From positions 62,001 through 126,000 of the forward strand of contig JAJRRO010000046.1 in assembly GCA_024279425.1 (NCBI GenBank): DNA of 64,000 bases, written 5' to 3'. This document shows positions 27,372-37,021 of this stretch, in pieces. How positions within the stretch are numbered: the first letter of the stretch is position 1; each line of letters starts with the position of its first letter. A program made the translations under genes and the position numbers. The stretch is from Bacteroidota bacterium (GTDB taxonomy: Bacteria > Bacteroidota > Bacteroidia > Flavobacteriales > Flavobacteriaceae). The notes beneath the pieces were generated by a model. The model was not told where the DNA came from and ran no database searches. It saw nothing but the letters and a program-made list of their open reading frames with translations.

Positions 27372-27400
27372 AAAAAACCATCCCGATATTTCGGAATGGT
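27372..27400 (-). terminator. Terminator for the secreted protein gene at 27426
   Basis: Stem ACCATCCCGA/TCGGAATGGT (27377-27386 with 27391-27400, one mismatch). On the minus strand it is followed by TTTTTT. It separates the gene ending at 27426 from rlmB. Confidence 0.75.
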
Positions 27401-27425
27401 CTATGTTTTGTATTGACTCTAAATA

Positions 27426-28166
27426 TTACTTATTCAAGTACTCGAAGACTTCGACTAAATCGGTTTCTTTTTTGACGTTTAACTTATTTTCCTTTAAAAA
27501 AGTTTTTATGTCGCTCTTTGTTGTACCATCCAGTAACTTGAGAAATTGCTTATTGCTTGGTGTAATTTCATCAATTCTGTTTACGCCTTCCTTTTGGAAA
27601 TAATACTCATTGAATTTAGTGAACCTGTTGGGAACCGCCTTTACAAATGAATTTGTTGAAGCCCTTCCTGGAGAAAATATAATATGAATCCTTTTGTAAA
27701 GATTATATTTATTATCATTCAACAATGCTATGAGGTAGCCATTGAGGGTCTTCTTTTTTGAAGTTATAAAGGTCTTAAAGCTCATTTTATGATTGTCTAC
27801 AAGAATTGCGATTTTCTTGTCCTTATTTAGGGCCGCAACATTCTGATTGTCCTCATTGGGGCTTTGTTTTACCTCAATCTCTTTATTATAGGCATTGTAC
27901 CTATAATAAGTGTTATTCATAAACTCATTATCATAATATAGTTTTGTAGGTAAAAAAATGTCTGTTAAATAGGCAGATCCAGTTGTATTATCCATTCTTG
28001 AATTTCTATTCTCAGTAATAGCCCGGAATTTTGAAAGCATTGTTTGTGATAGTGCAGTTGTATTACCACCAACACCCATGTTGAAAGAATTCCCCGAGGC
28101 ACCATCACCTTGCGCATATGACATACAATACATAAAACAAAAAAGAAGTAAGAAAAGTTTTTTCAT
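27426..28166 (-). CDS. Secreted protein, unknown function
   Basis: 246 residues from ATG at 28164-28166 (MKKLFLLLFCFMYCMSYAQG, a good signal peptide). The mature part has SGNSFNMGVGGNTTALS, a basic middle region and a predicted helical C-terminus (TTKSDIKTFLKENKLNVKKETDLVEVFEYLNK) reminiscent of a small helical bundle. No family recognised. It lies 65 bases downstream of the arylsulfotransferase-like gene and ends at a strong terminator, so it is likely the last gene of that unit. Confidence 0.65.
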   Translation of the reverse strand: MKKLFLLLFCFMYCMSYAQGDGASGNSFNMGVGGNTTALSQTMLSKFRAITENRNSRMDNTTGSAYLTDIFLPTKLYYDNEFMNNTYYRYNAYNKEIEVKQSPNEDNQNVAALNKDKKIAILVDNHKMSFKTFITSKKKTLNGYLIALLNDNKYNLYKRIHIIFSPGRASTNSFVKAVPNRFTKFNEYYFQKEGVNRIDEITPSNKQFLKLLDGTTKSDIKTFLKENKLNVKKETDLVEVFEYLNK

Positions 28167-28231
28167 GAAAAAGACTTTATGGTTCGTGACTAAGTATTGA
28201 GTATAGGTAAATATAAAGAATGTCTTTTGAA

Positions 28232-29527
28232 TCAAAGATTTAAATTGATAATCGCTTGTGATGTTTTGTCATAGTGATAAGCCCTCCAATAAAATCCAGG
28301 GTCACTGAATTTCCAGACCACTTTTCCGTCAGTGGTAACTTCCCAAATCCCGAAATCACCTTCCGCAATCATGGTATTGCCATTGGGTAATCTTACTGCT
28401 CCAGAAACTTTCGCCGAAAACAAATCTGGGTCGGTAAAGCTCCAAACCACTTGGGGTTCATTATTTTGGTTAGCCTTTAAATCAAAGACTTGTGGTAATT
28501 TCAATTCATAGACGGTTGATTGATTTAAATCACCACCGTTGGAAAACACTAATATTTTTCCTAGATCTTGTCCCTTAAGAAGGTTTGGAAAATGATTGTT
28601 AAAAAATAATCTTTCACCAGCGGGGTTGCCGTACGCATCAGGATTCCCAAAACGATAGACCAAGTCGCCTCCTTTGCCATAATTACCTCCTGAATCGGTA
28701 GATGCTTCTTCCGGGGATGTACTGTGGTCTATTACCCAGATCTCGCTATAAAAATTAATGCTTAGATATATGACATCTTTTAAGGGGTCATAGGAAATAC
28801 CGTTGCCATGCATAATATCGCCTTCTTCATCTAATACATAGTTCAAATTTATTTTATGGGGATTATCAGAAATCACACCAAAATTAGTTTTAGTTTCATC
28901 GAAGTCTTGGATCAGGTGGTCCCATGCATGCCATTCCCAAACGATATTGTCAGTGGTTGGGTCAATTTCAATAACCGCATCGGGAAAAACATCAACGGTT
29001 AATCCAGATCCCGCATTTTGTGCTTTTTCTGCAGTTTTGCGTTCCCAAACTTGGACGATGATGTTACCGTTTGGCAACATTTCGGCATCATGATGTAAGA
29101 TGTAATCATCTGAAGCATATTCAAAACTCCAAACAACTGTACCATCGGCCTCAAGAATTTGCAATATTCCGCCTTGGCCTCCTAGTCCGATTTTTTGGTC
29201 GTCCGACTCTAAATTGGCAAGTATTTGACCATTATCCATAAGAAAGACATCATTGCCTATTTTTTTATCATTTAATGGGAAATCATAAATTAATTCAGCA
29301 TTTTTATCCATTAAAAATGCTTTATCTCCATTGGCATTATTAACCAATATATAACCGTCGGTAACCAGGCTACGATAATAATACTCGACTTTGCCCAAGG
29401 TACCTTCTATAATTTCAAGTTTTGGCTCGTCGATAGGTTCTAACATAGCTTCTTTATCATTGGAACATGATAAAGACGTTAAAAGCAGTATTGCCGATAG
29501 GCAATGTACAAGTATATTGAATCTCAT
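28232..29527 (-). CDS. Arylsulfotransferase (ASST)-family lipoprotein
   Basis: 431 residues from ATG at 29525-29527. Signal peptide with lipobox LLLTSLSC. The body is a repeated beta-propeller pattern with ASST hallmarks: ADGTVVWSFEYASDDYILHHDAEMLPNGN, IDPTTDNIVWEWHAWDHL, MHGNGISYDPLKDVIYLS and RLPNGNTMIAEGDFGIWEVT. PF14269/PF05935 proteins include true PAPS-independent sulfotransferases but also many of unknown role. Two upstream in-frame starts exist; this one gives the best lipoprotein signal. Next to a SusC/SusD locus, though a terminator intervenes. Confidence 0.75.
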   Translation of the reverse strand: MRFNILVHCLSAILLLTSLSCSNDKEAMLEPIDEPKLEIIEGTLGKVEYYYRSLVTDGYILVNNANGDKAFLMDKNAELIYDFPLNDKKIGNDVFLMDNGQILANLESDDQKIGLGGQGGILQILEADGTVVWSFEYASDDYILHHDAEMLPNGNIIVQVWERKTAEKAQNAGSGLTVDVFPDAVIEIDPTTDNIVWEWHAWDHLIQDFDETKTNFGVISDNPHKINLNYVLDEEGDIMHGNGISYDPLKDVIYLSINFYSEIWVIDHSTSPEEASTDSGGNYGKGGDLVYRFGNPDAYGNPAGERLFFNNHFPNLLKGQDLGKILVFSNGGDLNQSTVYELKLPQVFDLKANQNNEPQVVWSFTDPDLFSAKVSGAVRLPNGNTMIAEGDFGIWEVTTDGKVVWKFSDPGFYWRAYHYDKTSQAIINLNL

Positions 29528-29620
29528 AGTTTTTTGGGAAAAGTACAATAAATAGGATAACCTCATGAACGGTAACACTTTATTTAACAATTACTTAATT
29601 GTCTCAAAAGGGTCTAAAAT

Positions 29621-29652
29621 AAAGGCCGTCCAATAGAATTTGAGCGGCCTTT
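29621..29652 (-). terminator. Terminator at end of the SusC-SusD-lipoprotein unit
   Basis: Perfect 8-bp stem AAAGGCCG/CGGCCTTT (29621-29628 with 29645-29652), with T-rich sequence on both strands, 34 bases beyond the lipoprotein stop. Confidence 0.75.
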
Positions 29653-29685
29653 TTATTTATGATAACTACCTAATTAATAGTTCAA

Positions 29686-30549
29686 TCAAGGAGCACAAAA
29701 ATCCAATGTCAATACTATTGGTCCTATGTCCGGAGTTGGGCCGTGGTTGGCAACAACGGCACCAGTAGGATCTGTAATCTGGTATGTGATTTCTGAATCC
29801 CAATCACCGCCTTGAAAGACAAATGCCAATGCAGCGCTTCCAATAGGAACAGTAATGGTAGCTGAGCCTTCGCTAGCTGTAATTGAATAAGGAGTAGTGT
29901 CATCGTTAACTGTTACATTAATGGCAGCTCCGTTCCAACCATCGCCGTAAGAATCTTGCATGTCAATCTTCCAATCACCTGGTGGGGGAGGACAAACTAC
30001 AGATGCAGAATACCTAAAAGGTGATCTAAAAGCCGAGCTCGTTTGAATTTTGGTCCCTACATTGGTAGAAGTAAAGGTCCGACCATCCGTTGTATGAAGT
30101 GCCAATCTGACTAAAAAGATATCACCTCCCCACAAAGTAGCGGGGTCAACTCCTATAGCACCGATTGCATCACCAATGTTAACGCTGATCGTAGTTTCTA
30201 ATTTACCCTCACTCCCAGCAGAAAATGCACTTGCGGGGATGTTTCCCAATGAAACTTCCGCAAAAGTTTGAACTACATTCCCCACGGGAGTGGTGTCGAT
30301 AAACTCAGTAAAAATATCGACCGACTCCATCGTGTCTTGGTTTAGGAAGTCATCAAACTGAACGTTAAAAACCATATTAGCTGAACTTGGGTTCCCTCTG
30401 TCCACGGTGGCGCCAGAGGTAGAAAGAGTCCGTAAAATAGCCCCTCCAGAGATAAGACCTCCTTCTAATCTGTCCTTATCCTCATCCTCACAAGAAAATG
30501 TTGAGAGAATGAGAGCGGACGCTGTTAATAAAGAAAATATTTTTTTCAT
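29686..30549 (-). CDS. Surface lipoprotein following SusD
   Basis: 287 residues from ATG at 30547-30549. Lipobox in ALILSTFSC (Cys20) followed by EDEDKDR, acidic residues after the anchoring Cys that favour surface export in Bacteroidota. The N-terminal two-thirds look like an SusE/F-style beta protein; the C-terminus starts CPPPPGDWKIDMQDSYGDGWNGA, a motif found in secreted adhesion-type modules. It lies 10 bases after the susD-like stop, so it is the third gene of the uptake operon and probably binds the same ligand. The ligand is unknown. Confidence 0.7.
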   Translation of the reverse strand: MKKIFSLLTASALILSTFSCEDEDKDRLEGGLISGGAILRTLSTSGATVDRGNPSSANMVFNVQFDDFLNQDTMESVDIFTEFIDTTPVGNVVQTFAEVSLGNIPASAFSAGSEGKLETTISVNIGDAIGAIGVDPATLWGGDIFLVRLALHTTDGRTFTSTNVGTKIQTSSAFRSPFRYSASVVCPPPPGDWKIDMQDSYGDGWNGAAINVTVNDDTTPYSITASEGSATITVPIGSAALAFVFQGGDWDSEITYQITDPTGAVVANHGPTPDIGPIVLTLDFCAP

Positions 30550-30559
30550 AGTTGTTTTT

Positions 30560-32233
30560 TTAGTAAATGAAACCTGTATCAGGATTAGTATCCCAGAATA
30601 CCTTTTGGAAGACATCTGGTTTTTGGTTCGCATTCAAGTTTTGATTGACATATACATCAGGATAAAAGAACGAGCGTAAGAAATTATCTGATGGCTGTCT
30701 AACCAATTGCTGTAAATTATCTGGTTTCCCCGTTCTTCTGTACGTATTATACGCTTCAACACCATTGCCAAAAAGCGCCAACCAATATTCTTGGGCTATT
30801 ATGTTCATTTTGCCATCGGCATCAGCACCGGCATAGTTGGCTAAAACTTCCGCAACATAAGTATCGACTTCGCCTTCTGTAGGGGCAAAACTTTCATCTA
30901 CCAAATCCTCTCTAAAGGTCATTACGGTTTCGATACTTTTTCTCATGCCATTTTCTAAATAGGTAGCAGGATCTCCGGTAGTTCCTATGGTCAAGGCAGC
31001 TTCAGCCAACATAAAGTCTACAAAACTAGACATCATGATAGGTGCAATGCCCGAACCCTTGGTTCCGATGTTTCTATCTGGAATAGCCGTAAAAGAACTA
31101 TCGTCAAAATTACCGCCAACAGGATAAAGACCCCAAGCAGACCGTGCACCTGTATCAGGCGGAATACCAAAATCATAGCCATGGTCCCTGCCCCAATATC
31201 CAGGATTGTCCACTAAATTACAAAAGATACTCGAAAACCCAATATGTGCGGGAGGCAAACCTCCAAAGCAAGACTGCTCAACAGTATTTTCCGCATTGGT
31301 ATCACGTTGTCTGTAGATATAATAGCGTACTCTTGGGTCTTCAACAGATTTTTGGTTCAATAACATATCCATATAGGTATTGGACATATAATCTGTAACA
31401 CCAGTGCCTTCTACAAAGTTTTCTATAAACTGCGGATCTCTACTATCAGGATTATTGTCAAGTGTTCCGAATTGGAATTTAAAGTCTCCAGAAGCAGAGG
31501 TTATGTACTCTCCTCCAGCAATTATTGCGTTGATACCTGCAGCGGATGCACTTTCTGTTACCAGTCTGGATTGTAAGTATAGCTTTAGCTTCAAGGTATT
31601 AGCCAAATTTATCCATTTTTGTTTGTCGCCATCATAAAATAAATCCGTGTCTGGTTTTCTTGATTCGGTTTTATTAAGATTTGCGATTGCGGCATTCAAT
31701 ACCCCATGAAGTGCCTCATAAATTTGAGCTCCTGGATCGGCTTTTGGGTTAAGTGAAACACCATCATTACTTTCTGAATAGGGTACGTCCCCAAAGAAAT
31801 CAACCATAGTAGCCATGGTATAAGCCTCTGCAATTTGTCCAATAGCCAAGTGCATGTACAATTCATCTTCCAAAGCTAAAGGTGCTAAACTTCTGACATC
31901 AGCCAAGACTCTGGAATACGCCTCTTCCCAAGTTTCATTAAAATCACCTGGTGTCCAAGCATTACCATAAAGTGGTCCGAACATGTGAAGAATACGGGTG
32001 GCTCGCATACCTATCTCTGAGACACTCTCAAAATTATTTGTCTCTCTGCCCGCATAGAAATCCCTAAGTTCAATTTGAATTGCACTAACATAAAAATCTG
32101 CTGAAGCATTTGTTGCATTTAGAGCATTTGGATCATCCAACAACTCTAATTCAATTGTTTCACAACTGCCGGCACCCAGTAATAGGACTAAAGCAGCGAA
32201 ACTGATATTTATTGTTTTATTTAATCTTTTCAT
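30560..32233 (-). CDS. SusD/RagB-family nutrient-binding lipoprotein
   Basis: 557 residues from ATG at 32231-32233. Lipobox in LLLGAGSC (MKRLNKTINISFAALVLLLGAGSCE). The mature part shows SusD-like_2 features: TETRILHMFGPLYGNAW-type helices, KADPGAQIYEALHGVLNAAIANL, DGDKQKWINLANTLKLKLYLQ (TPR-like) and the ending FFYPDVYVNQN. SusD caps the SusC barrel and captures the ligand. The 43-residue in-frame extension upstream overlaps the susC coding end and lacks a signal peptide, so it is excluded. Gap to susC: 13 bases. Confidence 0.9.
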   Translation of the reverse strand: MKRLNKTINISFAALVLLLGAGSCETIELELLDDPNALNATNASADFYVSAIQIELRDFYAGRETNNFESVSEIGMRATRILHMFGPLYGNAWTPGDFNETWEEAYSRVLADVRSLAPLALEDELYMHLAIGQIAEAYTMATMVDFFGDVPYSESNDGVSLNPKADPGAQIYEALHGVLNAAIANLNKTESRKPDTDLFYDGDKQKWINLANTLKLKLYLQSRLVTESASAAGINAIIAGGEYITSASGDFKFQFGTLDNNPDSRDPQFIENFVEGTGVTDYMSNTYMDMLLNQKSVEDPRVRYYIYRQRDTNAENTVEQSCFGGLPPAHIGFSSIFCNLVDNPGYWGRDHGYDFGIPPDTGARSAWGLYPVGGNFDDSSFTAIPDRNIGTKGSGIAPIMMSSFVDFMLAEAALTIGTTGDPATYLENGMRKSIETVMTFREDLVDESFAPTEGEVDTYVAEVLANYAGADADGKMNIIAQEYWLALFGNGVEAYNTYRRTGKPDNLQQLVRQPSDNFLRSFFYPDVYVNQNLNANQKPDVFQKVFWDTNPDTGFIY

Positions 32234-32246
32234 TTTATTTCTTTTT

Positions 32247-35200
32247 TTAGAATGTTGCCTTAATACTAAATCCGTATCGTTTTGAACTTGGACCAGTGAA
32301 GTATTCCAAACCAATGTTGTTGCCGACACCATTAGATAATGTATTGGTATCAAAGTTAACACCTTTTGGGAAGTTCACAGCCCTATACCACAAGTTAGAA
32401 CCTGTTAGGGTAAATGACAAGCTAGAGAACGGTGTTTTTTCCAACATTTGACTAGATAGTGAATACCCGACTCTTACATCACGTAAACGTATAGTTGTAC
32501 CGTCCCATATTTCAAATTCATTGGCCTCACCCAACCAGTTGGAGAAAGCGATATCTGTTGCACCAATTTGGGTGTTGTTTACACCACCATCTTCATTAAC
32601 TCCAGGAAGTACATAGGTTCCTAAGCGATCGAAAGGAAAATCAATCACCCCCCTGTTCAATAGGGTAGCTGCGGTTTTAGAAAATATATCACCACCGTGT
32701 CTGTACCCTAAAGTGGCACCAACACTAAAGCCTTTATAGGAAAAGGTGTTGTCTAAAGACCCGGTCCAATCGGGATTAGGATCGCCGATGACCACACGGT
32801 TCTCATCGGTTACATAAGCACCTGTGCTTTTGGTGATAATTTTATTTCCAGAATCATCCCTTTGAACACTCGAACCGATCAATACAGCAAAAGGCTGCCC
32901 TACAATTGCAGCATTTACTGCATCTCCCACAAAGGAATCCCCAAGAATGATTTGTTCGATACCTTCTGGTAGTCTAGTTACTATTGATTCGTCAGCATAG
33001 AAATTGACATTGGTTTTCCAGTTGAAACCATTATGCACACTTTTAACTATATGTAAATCTAAATCAACTTCAACCCCTTTGACCTCCAAATCACCACCAT
33101 TCAATGTAGTCAATTGATAACCTGTTGAAGGGTCTAGATCTTTATTGGTAATTAAATCTTTGGTTTTTTTCTTAAAGACACTGGCATTAAGCCCAACCCT
33201 GTTATCCAGAAAACGAGTATCCAATCCAAGCTCAAATTCTGAGAGTCTCTCTGGTTTTAGGTCTGGATTTCCTAAATAATCATCTGTAGAATTAATTGAT
33301 ACTACATTACCTGATGCATCAACAAATGCTCTACCTGTTAAGGATAAGGTATTTCTGGTGCTATATACCTCTGGGAAACCAGCTGAAGAACCGTAGCCAA
33401 ATCTTAATTTAAGGTAATTTAATCCATTACCATCAGATCGAAGGCCCTCAAAAGCATTGGTAGGGACAAAAGACAAACTAGTTGAAGGATATAGAAGCGT
33501 GTTATTATCTTTTTCCAAAGTAGATGTCCAGTCATTTCTAACAGAGCCATTTAAGTACAGATAATTCTTAAATCCTAAAGACAAATCGGCATAACCTCCA
33601 AAGGTGTTATTTTGCGTCTTTTGTTGGAAATTTACAGCACTATTAAATGAACTTGACGATGAGGCACTGGTAAAGTTCCAATGCTGCAACACGCCAAAGG
33701 CTATTTGGTTGCTACTTTCCAAGCCATCTCTCTCAAAACCAATCGAGTTTGAGTTGAAACCAGCTATCAATTTCATATTCCAATTCTCATTTAAATCGGT
33801 ATCATAGTTTAAACTAAGATTATGGTCTGTAACAGAATTTCTGATATATTGGGTTCTATAATTACCTAATTGGTTACCATCAATACCACCTTTGTTTTGA
33901 CCGTAGAACGAACTCTCATTATAGATGTCCAATCCGTAACGATAGGAGACATTAAGGTTTTCAGAAAGCTCGTAGTTCAAGGCAATATTACCAAAGAACC
34001 TATCCACTTTTTGGCCTGTTTTTGAATTTTCAACGGTCCAGTTAGGGTTTTGAATACTATTGGTTTCCCTATAGTATAAAGATCCACCATCAGCTCTGGT
34101 AAAAGGAATATTTGATAAATCAACACTTCTAGGCGTATACATTAAATCACCAAAAAGAGAAGCACCTTGTCCTTCAACTCCAGAACCTCTTGAGGCTGCT
34201 ATTGGAGGGCTTTTTAAATCGGTAACACTATAGTTTAAACTTGCATTAACAGATAGTTTCCCAAGTTTGGTAGAACCACCAATTCCAAGGTTGTTTTTCA
34301 TTAGTCGGTTACCGGGAACAAAACTTTTGTCTTCGGTTCTTGAATACGTAATATTATAACCCGTATCCCCATTTCCGCCATTGAGACCAACAGATTGACT
34401 AGTGTAAACACCCGTTCTAAAGAAATCAGGTACACTTTGGTAAGCCTTGTATTCATATTGACTGTCACGTAAATCTTCGAAACCTGTAATAAAGGCTTGG
34501 ACCGTGTTGGTAGCAAATGGGTGATTTAAGAACACCTTGCCATCCCTTATTTCATTGAGGTAACCCGACCATATACCTGGATTGGTATCACCAAACCTAG
34601 GTCCCCAGTTACTGAAGAACCAACCGAATTCCTGATCAAAACCACCGCCATATTCTTGTTGGTAGTCAGGTAAGTGCGGCGTGCTAAAGAATGTTGAACT
34701 ACTAATAGTAACAGTAGTCTTGCCCTCAAAGTCACCACCCTGGGCATTCTTTGTTGTAATCAATATTACCCCGTTTCTTCCTCTGTTACCATACAGGGCA
34801 GTTGCACTAAGGCCTTTTAATACATTAATGTCTGCGATGTTGTTTGGATCTAAATCCAAAAACCGACTAGACTCCGCACCACTATCAATCCATGAATCGG
34901 TATTATTGGTATCACTACCAAAAGGAACACCGTCAACCACGAAAAGTGGTTGGTTAGAACCAGTAATAGAGGTGTAGCCCCTAATAATAATGTTGGTGGA
35001 AGATCCCGCCATTCCATTAGATGCGGTGATATTTACACCGGCTGCCTTTCCTTGGAGTAGTCTACCTATATCACTAGAGGGTCTTTCGGCAACTTCGTCA
35101 CCATCTACCTTTGCGATGGAATAACCTAACGATTGAGCTTCCTTTCTAACACCAAGTGCAGTTACGACTACCTCTTCCAGTGCTTGCGCATCTTCTTGCA

Positions 35201-35483
35201 TCTGCACATTCATAGAGTTACTCGCACCAACAATTTGTCTGACGTCTTTTTGACCTATATAGGTAAAAAGTAGGGATTGACCTTCCGAGGCACTAATTGA
35301 ATAGTTTCCATCAAAATCGGTCTGGGTACCATTTGTAGTACCTTCTACAACGATATTTACTCCGGGAAGCGGTAGACCACTTTGGTCAGTAACCGTACCG
35401 GAAATCGTTTTCTCTTGCGCAAATGAAATGTGCACAACGAACGCCAATAACAGCGTCAAGATTCCATTGAATTTTGTTCTCAT
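32247..35483 (-). CDS. SusC/RagA-family TonB-linked outer-membrane receptor
   Basis: 1078 residues. Signal peptide, a carboxypeptidase-regulatory-like domain (KTISGTVTDQSGLPLPGVN, about 25-110), a TonB-box-like EEVVVTALG, a plug domain (LLQGKAAGVNITASNGMAG, IIIRGYTSITGSNQPLFVVDGVP) and a 22-strand barrel ending RYGFSIKATF. With SusD it imports large substrates (glycans, peptides) using TonB energy. No regulator (HTCS, AraC or ECF/FecR) and no glycoside hydrolase lies next to it in this window, so the substrate cannot be read from context. Confidence 0.95.
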   Translation of the reverse strand: MRTKFNGILTLLLAFVVHISFAQEKTISGTVTDQSGLPLPGVNIVVEGTTNGTQTDFDGNYSISASEGQSLLFTYIGQKDVRQIVGASNSMNVQMQEDAQALEEVVVTALGVRKEAQSLGYSIAKVDGDEVAERPSSDIGRLLQGKAAGVNITASNGMAGSSTNIIIRGYTSITGSNQPLFVVDGVPFGSDTNNTDSWIDSGAESSRFLDLDPNNIADINVLKGLSATALYGNRGRNGVILITTKNAQGGDFEGKTTVTISSSTFFSTPHLPDYQQEYGGGFDQEFGWFFSNWGPRFGDTNPGIWSGYLNEIRDGKVFLNHPFATNTVQAFITGFEDLRDSQYEYKAYQSVPDFFRTGVYTSQSVGLNGGNGDTGYNITYSRTEDKSFVPGNRLMKNNLGIGGSTKLGKLSVNASLNYSVTDLKSPPIAASRGSGVEGQGASLFGDLMYTPRSVDLSNIPFTRADGGSLYYRETNSIQNPNWTVENSKTGQKVDRFFGNIALNYELSENLNVSYRYGLDIYNESSFYGQNKGGIDGNQLGNYRTQYIRNSVTDHNLSLNYDTDLNENWNMKLIAGFNSNSIGFERDGLESSNQIAFGVLQHWNFTSASSSSSFNSAVNFQQKTQNNTFGGYADLSLGFKNYLYLNGSVRNDWTSTLEKDNNTLLYPSTSLSFVPTNAFEGLRSDGNGLNYLKLRFGYGSSAGFPEVYSTRNTLSLTGRAFVDASGNVVSINSTDDYLGNPDLKPERLSEFELGLDTRFLDNRVGLNASVFKKKTKDLITNKDLDPSTGYQLTTLNGGDLEVKGVEVDLDLHIVKSVHNGFNWKTNVNFYADESIVTRLPEGIEQIILGDSFVGDAVNAAIVGQPFAVLIGSSVQRDDSGNKIITKSTGAYVTDENRVVIGDPNPDWTGSLDNTFSYKGFSVGATLGYRHGGDIFSKTAATLLNRGVIDFPFDRLGTYVLPGVNEDGGVNNTQIGATDIAFSNWLGEANEFEIWDGTTIRLRDVRVGYSLSSQMLEKTPFSSLSFTLTGSNLWYRAVNFPKGVNFDTNTLSNGVGNNIGLEYFTGPSSKRYGFSIKATF

Positions 35484-35623
35484 TTTTTAATTATTTGAAT
35501 TAGCTACCGCCAAAAGTCTTAAATTCATGTTAATAATCCAATTTTTTTTCACTTTTAATTATGCGTGCATAGTTTTTGAGCTGTTATAAATTGAATATAG
35601 ATCTGTGATTTGGACTAAAAAAG

Positions 35624-35645
35624 AACATAAAACTAGTTTTTTGTT
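35624..35645. promoter_or_regulatory. 22-base near-perfect palindrome upstream of susC
   Basis: AACATAAAACTAGTTTTTTGTT is self-complementary with a single mismatched position. It lies about 140 bases upstream of the susC start and could be an operator. It is AT-rich, so chance is possible. Confidence 0.3.
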
Positions 35646-36066
35646 ATGAAAAAAAGAAGGATAACTCTAAAGTTGTAAGAATTAATGGGCAATTATGTTA
35701 AAATCTTTATAAGTACTCAAATCTTAAATTCGGTGGGTACTTCTATCATTTATAGTAGGTAATGGAAATTAATTTTGGCAAAGAGTGTTCTTGATGATAT
35801 TCACTCAAAACCGTTAAAATTTTGTAAAACCCACCTACCACATAATCAGGTTAAATGAAGTTGACTTGCTACAATAATTATTGTTTGTTTGTTTTGATTT
35901 TTTATGAGGTTTCCGTTTTTTAACTCTTAAAATGTATAACTATCTATTTTTGGTAATTGTAGCTCAAAGAGGATATTCGAAGAAGTGTCCGATTATATTA
36001 AAATGTTCCGTCCAAATGTTAAGGAGAATGAAAATCGAAAAACAAAAAAAATAATGCAAGTAGGAT

Positions 36067-36096
36067 TTGAATTATAATGAAATATTACTACATTTG
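36067..36096 (+). promoter_or_regulatory. Promoter of the ribosomal super-operon
   Basis: TTG at 36067-36069, 19-base spacer, TACATTTG at 36089-36096: an ideal Bacteroidota TTG-N19-TAnnTTTG promoter, 44 bases before the rpsL ATG. Confidence 0.85.
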
Positions 36097-36140
36097 CCAG
36101 CCCTTAAACAGGGGGTAATATTTTTACACATATATATAGT

Positions 36141-36515
36141 ATGCCAACAATTTCACAATTAGTACGAAAAGGAAGGGCCACAATTACTAAGAAGAGTAAA
36201 TCGGCTGCTTTGGATTCGTGTCCTCAAAGGAGGGGAGTATGCACTAGAGTGTATACTACAACTCCAAAAAAACCAAACTCCGCGATGCGTAAAGTTGCAA
36301 GGGTGAGGTTGACAAATGGAAAGGAAGTCAATGCTTACATTCCAGGAGAGGGTCACAATTTGCAAGAGCACTCGATAGTATTAGTAAGGGGCGGGAGAGT
36401 AAAGGATTTGCCAGGTGTTAGATATCATATTGTTAGAGGGGCCTTGGACACAGCAGGTGTTGCGGGTAGAACTCAACGAAGATCTAAGTATGGTGCAAAA
36501 CGACCAAAGAAGTAA
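36141..36515 (+). CDS. rpsL: 30S ribosomal protein S12
   Basis: 124 residues, full length. Decoding-centre protein; the [15 protein letters not shown] and HNLQEHS segments carry the streptomycin/accuracy region. First gene of the super-operon, 44 bases after its promoter; S7 and EF-G follow, the str operon core. Confidence 0.98.
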   Translation: MPTISQLVRKGRATITKKSKSAALDSCPQRRGVCTRVYTTTPKKPNSAMRKVARVRLTNGKEVNAYIPGEGHNLQEHSIVLVRGGRVKDLPGVRYHIVRGALDTAGVAGRTQRRSKYGAKRPKK

Positions 36516-36539
36516 TCAGAACTTTTTTAAAAAGCAGTA

Positions 36540-37016
36540 ATGAGAAAAAGACAGGCAAAGAAAAGACCATTATTACCGGATCCACGGTTTAATGACCAAT
36601 TGGTTACACGTTTTGTGAACATGATGATGTGGGATGGTAAAAAATCGGTGGCGTTTAGCGTGTTCTATGATGCTATTGATATCGTAGAAGAGAAAAACAC
36701 CGATGAGGAAAAAAGCGCATTGGAGCTTTGGAAGGATGCATTATCCAATGTAATGCCTCACGTAGAGGTGAGAAGTAGGAGAGTTGGGGGGGCTACCTTT
36801 CAAATTCCTATGCAGATCAGACCAGATCGAAAGATATCTACAGCCATGAAATGGTTGATAAGTTTTGCGCGTAAGCGAAATGAAAAGGGGATGTCGCAAA
36901 AATTAGCTGCCGAGATTTTAGCAGCGGCCAAAGAAGAAGGTGCGGCGGTAAAAAGAAGAGTGGATACCCACAAAATGGCGGAAGCGAACAAAGCATTTTC
37001 CCACTTTAGATTTTAA
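36540..37016 (+). CDS. rpsG: 30S ribosomal protein S7
   Basis: 158 residues. It organises the 30S head and contacts 16S rRNA and the exit-site tRNA. The motif [17 protein letters not shown] and the C-terminal [10 protein letters not shown] are typical. It begins 24 bases after rpsL and ends 5 bases before fusA. Confidence 0.98.
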   Translation: MRKRQAKKRPLLPDPRFNDQLVTRFVNMMMWDGKKSVAFSVFYDAIDIVEEKNTDEEKSALELWKDALSNVMPHVEVRSRRVGGATFQIPMQIRPDRKISTAMKWLISFARKRNEKGMSQKLAAEILAAAKEEGAAVKRRVDTHKMAEANKAFSHFRF

Positions 37017-37021
37017 TTGGA

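Larger units (their letters stand above)
35484..36140. other. 657-base intergenic region between susC and rpsL
   Basis: No ORF of note on either strand. It should hold the divergent promoters: the rpsL promoter at 36067-36096 is clear, a second TAnnTTTG (TATTTTTG) lies at 35945-35952 without a -33 partner, and I found no TAnnTTTG facing susC. A 22-base near-palindrome (35624-35645) is listed separately. Confidence 0.7.

Noticed and set aside
32234-32362. 43-residue N-terminal extension of the SusD-like protein
   Set aside because: It overlaps the susC coding end, and only the ATG at 32233 gives a lipoprotein signal peptide.
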